A stretch of DNA of 42,881 nucleotides from a virus, in IMG/VR virus record IMGVR_UViG_3300044679_000070, positions 1-42,881 of that record; one strand, given 5' to 3'. The position numbers and the translations under genes were made by a program. The notes beneath the pieces were generated by a model that saw nothing but the letters and a program-made list of their open reading frames with translations, made no database searches and was not told the origin of the DNA. Shown here in pieces: positions 38,905-42,881 of the stretch. The stretch's first letter is position 1. Each line of letters opens with the position of its first letter.

Positions 38905-41510
38905 GCGCGACGGCCATCGAGCCGGTTGGGTACGAGGAGTTCCTTCGGTCGAAGGCGACGATCGCGACGGTCGACGGGTTCGAGATCGACGACTCGGAGA
39001 TCAACTCGATCCTGAAGCCGCACCAGCGCGAGATCGTCCGGTGGGCTGTCGCTGGTGGCCGGCGGGCGATCTTCGCCGCGTTCGGTGTCGGGAAGAGCGT
39101 CTGCCAGCTCGAGGTCCTCCGTCTGACGTTGGAGCGCGCCGGCGGCCGCGGGCTGATCGTGTGCCCCCTCGGCGTGCAGCAGGAGTTCGCTCACGACGCC
39201 GCGATGCTCGGCATGGAACTCGTCCGGATCCGGACCACGGCCGAGGCGCAGGACCTGGAGCGCGGGCAGATCGCGATCACGAACTACGAGCCGGTCCGCG
39301 ACGGGAAGCTCGACCCCAACCACTTCACGGTTGTGACCCTCGACGAGGCCGCGATCCTCCGCTCGTTCGGCAGCAAGACCTACCAGTCGTTCCTCGCTCT
39401 TTTCGACGCGGTTCCTTACCGGTTCGTCGCGACCGCGACGCCGTCGCCGAACCGGTTCAAGGAGCTGATCCACTACGCCGCGTTCCTTGGGATCTTGGAC
39501 ACGGGGCAGGCGCTCACGCGGTTCTTCAAGCGCGATAGCTCGCAGGCGGGGAACCTCCAGCTGCTGGAGTCGCAGGAGGCGAACTTCTGGCTGTGGCTCG
39601 CGTCATGGTCGGTGTGGCTGCAGTCGCCGGCGGAGCTGTGTGTCTGCGTGTGCCACGCGGCGGCGGCCGGACCCGGGAGCTGCGACGCCTGCTGCTGCAG
39701 CCAATACGTCCTCCCGGAACTCCGTCTGGTCGAGCACCAGATCGCGGTCGATCACCTCGCGAACGTAAAGCTCGAGCGCGACGGGCAAACCTACCTGCTG
39801 AACGACGGGGCGTTGAGCTTGCAGGCCGCCGCCGCGGAGAAGCGGGCAACGATTTCGGCGCGTGTCGCAAAGCTGATCGAGATCGTCGACGGCTACCGGA
39901 AGGCGAACCCAGCAGAGGACCAGCTGATCGTCTACTGCCATCTCAACGATGAGCAGCACGCAATCGAGAAGGCCTTCGCCGAGCGGGGTCTGTCGTTCTC
40001 CTCGATCGACGGGTCACTCCCGACCGATGAGGTTGAGCGCAGGCTCGCCGAGTGGAAGGCCCGCAGCACGTACGCGCTGATCGGTAAGCCGGTAATGCTC
40101 GGCGTCGGGCTAAACCTGCAGCAGTGCAACAAGATGGTGTTCGTCGGGATCGACTACCGGTTCCACGACACCATCCAGGCCGTCCACCGCATCCAACGAT
40201 TCGGGCAGGCGCGACGGTGCGAGGTGCACCTTATCTACGCCGAATCTGAGCGGGAGATCCTCGCGACACTCCTCGGCAAGTGGCGTCAGCACGAGCAGCT
40301 GACCGCAACGATGAGCGACCTCATCGAGGCTCACGGCCTGTCCCGCTCAAGCGTCGAGACCGCGCTCGCCCGCTCGCTCGGCGTCGAGCGTGTCGAGGCA
40401 TCCGGTGAGAACTGGCGGCTCGTGAACAACGACTGCGTCCCCGAGGTCGCCAGCATGGAGGAGAACTCGGTTGGGCTGATCGTCACCAGCATCCCGTTCA
40501 GCAACCACTACGAGTACACGCCCGCCCACGAGGACCTCGGGTTCACCGAAAGCAACGAGCACTTCTGGCAGCAGATGAGCTTCCTCACCCCGCAGCTTCT
40601 CCGGGTGCTGCAACCGGGCCGGATCTACGCGTGCCACGTGAAGGACCGCATCCTGTTCGGAAACGTCACCGGCGCCGGGCTGCCCACGAGTTCGCCGTTT
40701 CATGCCGAGGCGATCATGCACGGCCGCGAGCACGGCTTCGACTACCTCGGAATGATCACCGTCGTCACCGACGTCGTCCGCGAGAACAACCAGACCTACC
40801 GGCTCGGATGGTCAGAGAACGCGAAGGACGGCACCAAGATGGGCGTCGGCTCGCCCGAGTACGTGCTGCTGTTCCACAAGCCGCAGTCCGACCGGTCCCG
40901 CGGGTACGCGGACGTGCCGGTCGCGAAAGACAAGGCGTCCTATAGCCGGTCGCGGTGGCAGGTCGACGCCCACGCCTTCTGGCGCTCCTCCGGTGACCGT
41001 CATCTCACCCCCGACGAGCTCGCGGCGCTGACACCCGAGCAGCTCTCTCGCACGTTCACCGAGCAATCCCTGCAGGCGGTGTACGACTACGAGTCGCACG
41101 TCCGGATCGGGGAGACACTCGACGACCGCGGCGCGCTGCCAGCGACGTTCATGTCGCTCGCGCCGGGGTCTCATCACCCGGACGTGTGGCACGACATCCA
41201 CCGGATGCGGACCCTCAACGGCGAGCAGTCCCGCCGGGGCCTGGTGCAGCACATCTGCCCGCTGCAGCTCGACCTGATTGACCGGCTCATCGTCCGCTAT
41301 TCCAACCCCGGCGATCTCGTCCTGGACCCGTTCAGCGGGCTTGCGTCCGTCCCCGTCCGGGCCCTGGCCGCCGGCCGGCGCGGCCTCGGGGTAGAGCTGA
41401 ACGCTGGCTACTTCCGTGACGGCGTGAAGTACTGCGAGGCCGCGGAGCGCGAGCACTCTATGCCGACCCTGTTCGACGCGCTTGACGCGGCCATGGAGCC
41501 AGCAGCGTGA
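38901..41510 (+). CDS. SF2 helicase-DNA methyltransferase fusion
   Basis: 869 residues. Residues about 35-470: SF2 helicase with PHQREIVRWA (Q-like), FGVGKS (motif I, Lys65), TLDEAAIL (II), ATATPSPN (III) and QAVHRIQRFGQ (VI), closest to SNF2/RapA types. A Cys-rich insert at 247-266 (CVCVCH ... CDACCC) may bind zinc. Residues about 505-850: methyltransferase of beta order, motif IV TSIPFS (529-534, variant of SPPY), then LDPFSGLAS (motif I, 808-816) and GRRGLGVELN. Methylates amino groups of A or C and may travel on DNA by the helicase part. GTG start in GTGA overlap. Confidence 0.85.
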   Translation: MSATAIEPVGYEEFLRSKATIATVDGFEIDDSEINSILKPHQREIVRWAVAGGRRAIFAAFGVGKSVCQLEVLRLTLERAGGRGLIVCPLGVQQEFAHDAAMLGMELVRIRTTAEAQDLERGQIAITNYEPVRDGKLDPNHFTVVTLDEAAILRSFGSKTYQSFLALFDAVPYRFVATATPSPNRFKELIHYAAFLGILDTGQALTRFFKRDSSQAGNLQLLESQEANFWLWLASWSVWLQSPAELCVCVCHAAAAGPGSCDACCCSQYVLPELRLVEHQIAVDHLANVKLERDGQTYLLNDGALSLQAAAAEKRATISARVAKLIEIVDGYRKANPAEDQLIVYCHLNDEQHAIEKAFAERGLSFSSIDGSLPTDEVERRLAEWKARSTYALIGKPVMLGVGLNLQQCNKMVFVGIDYRFHDTIQAVHRIQRFGQARRCEVHLIYAESEREILATLLGKWRQHEQLTATMSDLIEAHGLSRSSVETALARSLGVERVEASGENWRLVNNDCVPEVASMEENSVGLIVTSIPFSNHYEYTPAHEDLGFTESNEHFWQQMSFLTPQLLRVLQPGRIYACHVKDRILFGNVTGAGLPTSSPFHAEAIMHGREHGFDYLGMITVVTDVVRENNQTYRLGWSENAKDGTKMGVGSPEYVLLFHKPQSDRSRGYADVPVAKDKASYSRSRWQVDAHAFWRSSGDRHLTPDELAALTPEQLSRTFTEQSLQAVYDYESHVRIGETLDDRGALPATFMSLAPGSHHPDVWHDIHRMRTLNGEQSRRGLVQHICPLQLDLIDRLIVRYSNPGDLVLDPFSGLASVPVRALAAGRRGLGVELNAGYFRDGVKYCEAAEREHSMPTLFDALDAAMEPAA

Positions 41511-41767
41511 CCGCTCAGTGGATTCCCGGTCAGAAACGCCTCCCCGACCTCAGCCGCGCACGCGGCTGGTGCCCCGGACGCAGCTGCCCACGCACATCCT
41601 GCGGGCCGCGCACCGCACCCGACAAGTGCACGTGCCTCACCTGCAGCTGCGAGCGGTGCCGGACTCGCGCCGCCCGTAGCGGCAAACTCGCCAACAGGCC
41701 CATCTTCACCCAGGCGGCCGCCTATCAGCCGTCGCTATTCACACCACCAACAGGAAGGACGCAATGA
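41507..41767 (+). CDS. Cys-rich small protein
   Basis: 86 residues, GTG in GTGA overlap with the fusion gene. Eight Cys within about 30 residues (RGWCPGRSCPRTSCGPRTAP, DKCTCLTCSCERCRT), likely two zinc sites. C-terminus Pro/Thr rich with FTQAAAYQPSLF. Possibly DNA- or protein-binding; unknown family. Confidence 0.6.
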   Translation: MTAQWIPGQKRLPDLSRARGWCPGRSCPRTSCGPRTAPDKCTCLTCSCERCRTRAARSGKLANRPIFTQAAAYQPSLFTPPTGRTQ

Positions 41768-42114
41768 CCAAGCAGCGCCTCCCCGTCCGCCAGGGCGACA
41801 TCGTGCTCATCCCCATCACCAAGCGGCAGATCCCGAAGGGACTTGCCACCGTCGATCGTGACAACCGCGGCCGGATCGTCCTCGCTGAGGGTGAGACAAC
41901 CGGCCACGCGCACGCCATCCTCGAGAACCCCGCGACCCTGTTCCGGCAGGCCGACCTCGACGAGATGGCCGACCGGTTCCTCGCCGTCGAGAAGGAGGGG
42001 GTCGAGCTCGTGCACGAGGAGCACGGCACCATCAAGCTCGACAAGGGGAACTACATCGTGCGGCACAAGCGCGAGTACGTCCCGCGCGAGATCCCGCGGG
42101 CGGTAATCGACTGA
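41764..42114 (+). CDS. Conserved protein often paired with DUF6745-like repeat protein
   Basis: 116 residues in an ATGA overlap. RQGDIVLIPITKRQIPKG, VLAEGETTGHAHAI, LVHEEHGTIKLDKGNYIVRH and KREYVPREI form a beta protein with a GHAH motif. I know this pattern from many actinobacterial and phage genomes, commonly beside genes like the one at 42451. Function unknown. Confidence 0.7.
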   Translation: MTKQRLPVRQGDIVLIPITKRQIPKGLATVDRDNRGRIVLAEGETTGHAHAILENPATLFRQADLDEMADRFLAVEKEGVELVHEEHGTIKLDKGNYIVRHKREYVPREIPRAVID

Positions 42115-42278
42115 TGACCGCGCCCCGCCAGCGGCCCCGCACCGTCGCATATCGAGTCGGCTACCGAGTCGGCTACTGGCTTGGCGTGCGTATCAGCGGG
42201 CCGCTGGCATGGGCGCTCTGGCAGATCAAACCACTCCGACCCAGGCTCGCCCGGTGGGCGATGAAAGGACTCGAATGA
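42114..42278 (+). CDS. 54-residue basic protein
   Basis: ATG in a TGATG overlap. Carries an internal duplication: YRVGYRVGYWLGVRISG. Middle segment (PLAWALWQIKP) is hydrophobic, ends are basic. May associate with membrane. Unknown; stop overlaps the next ATG. Confidence 0.45.
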   Translation: MTAPRQRPRTVAYRVGYRVGYWLGVRISGPLAWALWQIKPLRPRLARWAMKGLE

Positions 42279-42451
42279 TGAAGACACAGACCGCATTCGA
42301 CCGGGCATGGGAAGCGACCATGGACACAACCACGGTCGCCCTAGCGCACGCCGTCACACCCCCCGGATACCAGGTCCGGCGCGTCTGGCGCTGGGCGACC
42401 GTTCTCCGGGTCGGACGTCTCGTTATTCGCAAGCGCCGGAGGCTCGTCTGA
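42275..42451 (+). CDS. 58-residue basic protein
   Basis: ATG at 42275 (ATGA overlap) or 42278. TAFDRAWEATMDTTTVALAH then YQVRRVWRWATVLRVGRLVI and RKRRRLV. C-terminal third strongly basic. Unknown family. Next gene couples by TGATG. Confidence 0.45.
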   Translation: MMKTQTAFDRAWEATMDTTTVALAHAVTPPGYQVRRVWRWATVLRVGRLVIRKRRRLV

Positions 42452-42881
42452 TGGCCGATCGCCTCCTGAACAAGCTCACCTCCGATCAGGAGGCGCTCAT
42501 CCCAGCCGTCCGCGACGAATGGCTCGCGGTCGGCTTGCAGTCAACGCCAGCCGCCCGCAAGGAAGCCGAAGAGGGCGTTGCGGCTGCCTACCGGGCGGCT
42601 GGCCTCGAACCTCCGCGCATCATCGTCTGGCTTGACTCCCCGCTCGCCGGCGCGATCGGCACGACCTACCTCCAGCGTCTCCTTGAGACGCTGGAGGGCC
42701 AGGTTTGGGACCAGGTTGGGGACCAGGTTCGGGACCAGGTTTGGGACCAGGTTCGGGACCAGGTTTGGGGCCAGGTTGGGGACCAGGTTGGGGGCCAGGT
42801 TTGGGGCCAGGTTGGGGACCAGGTTCGGGACCAGGTTAGGGACCAGGTTAGGGGCCAGGTTGGGGACCAGGTTGGGGACCA
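42451..42881 (+). CDS. DUF6745-like protein with QV[WGR][DG] repeats (3' end outside window)
   Basis: 143 residues visible. RLLNKLTSDQEALIPAVRDE, EGVAAAYRAAGLEPPRIIVW and LDSPLAGAIGTTYL are the N-terminal pattern of DUF6745-type proteins as I remember them; these carry low-complexity repeats after the first domain and a larger C-terminal part that here lies beyond the window. From residue 84 the chain is a perfect four-residue repeat. No stop occurs before the window ends. Molecular function unknown. Confidence 0.7.
   Translation, partial: MADRLLNKLTSDQEALIPAVRDEWLAVGLQSTPAARKEAEEGVAAAYRAAGLEPPRIIVWLDSPLAGAIGTTYLQRLLETLEGQVWDQVGDQVRDQVWDQVRDQVWGQVGDQVGGQVWGQVGDQVRDQVRDQVRGQVGDQVGD
42700..42879 (+). 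repeat. 15 tandem 12-bp coding repeats
   Basis: Unit CAGGTTNGGGRC encodes Gln-Val-(Trp/Gly/Arg)-(Asp/Gly). Only the first base of codon 3 (T, G, C or A) and the second base of codon 4 (A or G) vary; CAG and GTT are identical in all 15 copies. The repeat continues to the window end, so copy number is a minimum. Confidence 0.95.

Noticed and set aside
38901-41510. Single-chain restriction-modification enzyme (Type ISP or III-like)
   Set aside because: Helicase and methyltransferase parts are clear but I find no PD-(D/E)XK or other nuclease motif in the chain or directly beside it.
42700-42881. CRISPR array or diversity-generating retroelement target
   Set aside because: The units are contiguous coding 12-mers without spacers, and the varying bases are not adenine-specific; no reverse transcriptase is in the window.

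Overview
The window is a contiguous piece of a high-GC temperate siphovirus genome or prophage. A phage-encoded mIHF-like protein (a family typical of Actinomycetota), very GC-rich third codon positions and frequent GTG starts point to an actinobacterial host; I cannot name the genus. Genes are packed with 1-4 bp start/stop overlaps (ATGA, GTGA, TGATG), so most of the rightward genes look translationally coupled. No terminase, portal, protease or integrase lies inside the window, so both ends are cut; the first and last genes are partial.

Layout. Positions 1-5942 hold the end of the head module and the start of the tail module: C-terminal part of the major capsid protein, a small Ala/Lys/Pro-tailed protein, head-tail connector, head closure, neck and tail-terminator type proteins, an immunoglobulin-like candidate, a second Ala/Lys/Pro-tailed protein, the major tail protein and a tail assembly chaperone pair that appears to need a -1 ribosomal frameshift. 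This stretch also holds three small leftward genes and a tRNA-like RNA island. Positions 5943-19476 hold the tail proper: a 2212-residue tape measure protein carrying a transglycosylase-like and an NlpC/P60-like domain, a Dit-like distal tail protein, tail tip proteins and a 929-residue protein with 17 copies of an Asp/Ser/Thr-rich repeat. Positions 19772-25387 are an unusually rich lysis or envelope cassette: a GH25 muramidase with a lipoprotein signal, a clan GH-A type glycosidase, a papain-like peptidase, a holin-like protein, a phospholipase-D-family protein and a second small membrane protein, mixed with small coupled genes including a LuxR-type HTH protein.

Positions 25549-28314 run leftward, are bounded by a strong hairpin, and carry a zinc-ribbon protein, a tiny Pro/Glu-rich protein, a lipoprotein with a collagen-like Gly-x-Thr stretch and a secreted protein. 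This is the typical place and style of lysogenic-conversion cargo. At 28492-29243 sits the immunity switch: a leftward XRE repressor and a rightward Cro-like HTH protein, separated by face-to-face promoters whose -10 boxes overlap and whose -35 boxes lie in two identical operators. Both transcripts are predicted to be almost leaderless.

Positions 29243-42881 are the early region: small genes, a RecE-type PD-(D/E)XK exonuclease next to a P-loop ATPase (recombination pair), a RusA-like resolvase that lacks one expected Asp, a replication initiator-like protein with a DnaC-like helicase loader, the mIHF-like protein, a Gp37/Gp68 (DUF5131) protein, an 869-residue SF2 helicase-DNA methyltransferase fusion, and finally small genes leading into a protein with a 12-bp tandem repeat in which every difference between units changes the amino acid.

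The items I consider most worth a second look are the symmetric leaderless switch, the tRNA-like element with a broken anticodon arm, the helicase-methyltransferase fusion and its neighbours, and the two coding repeats.
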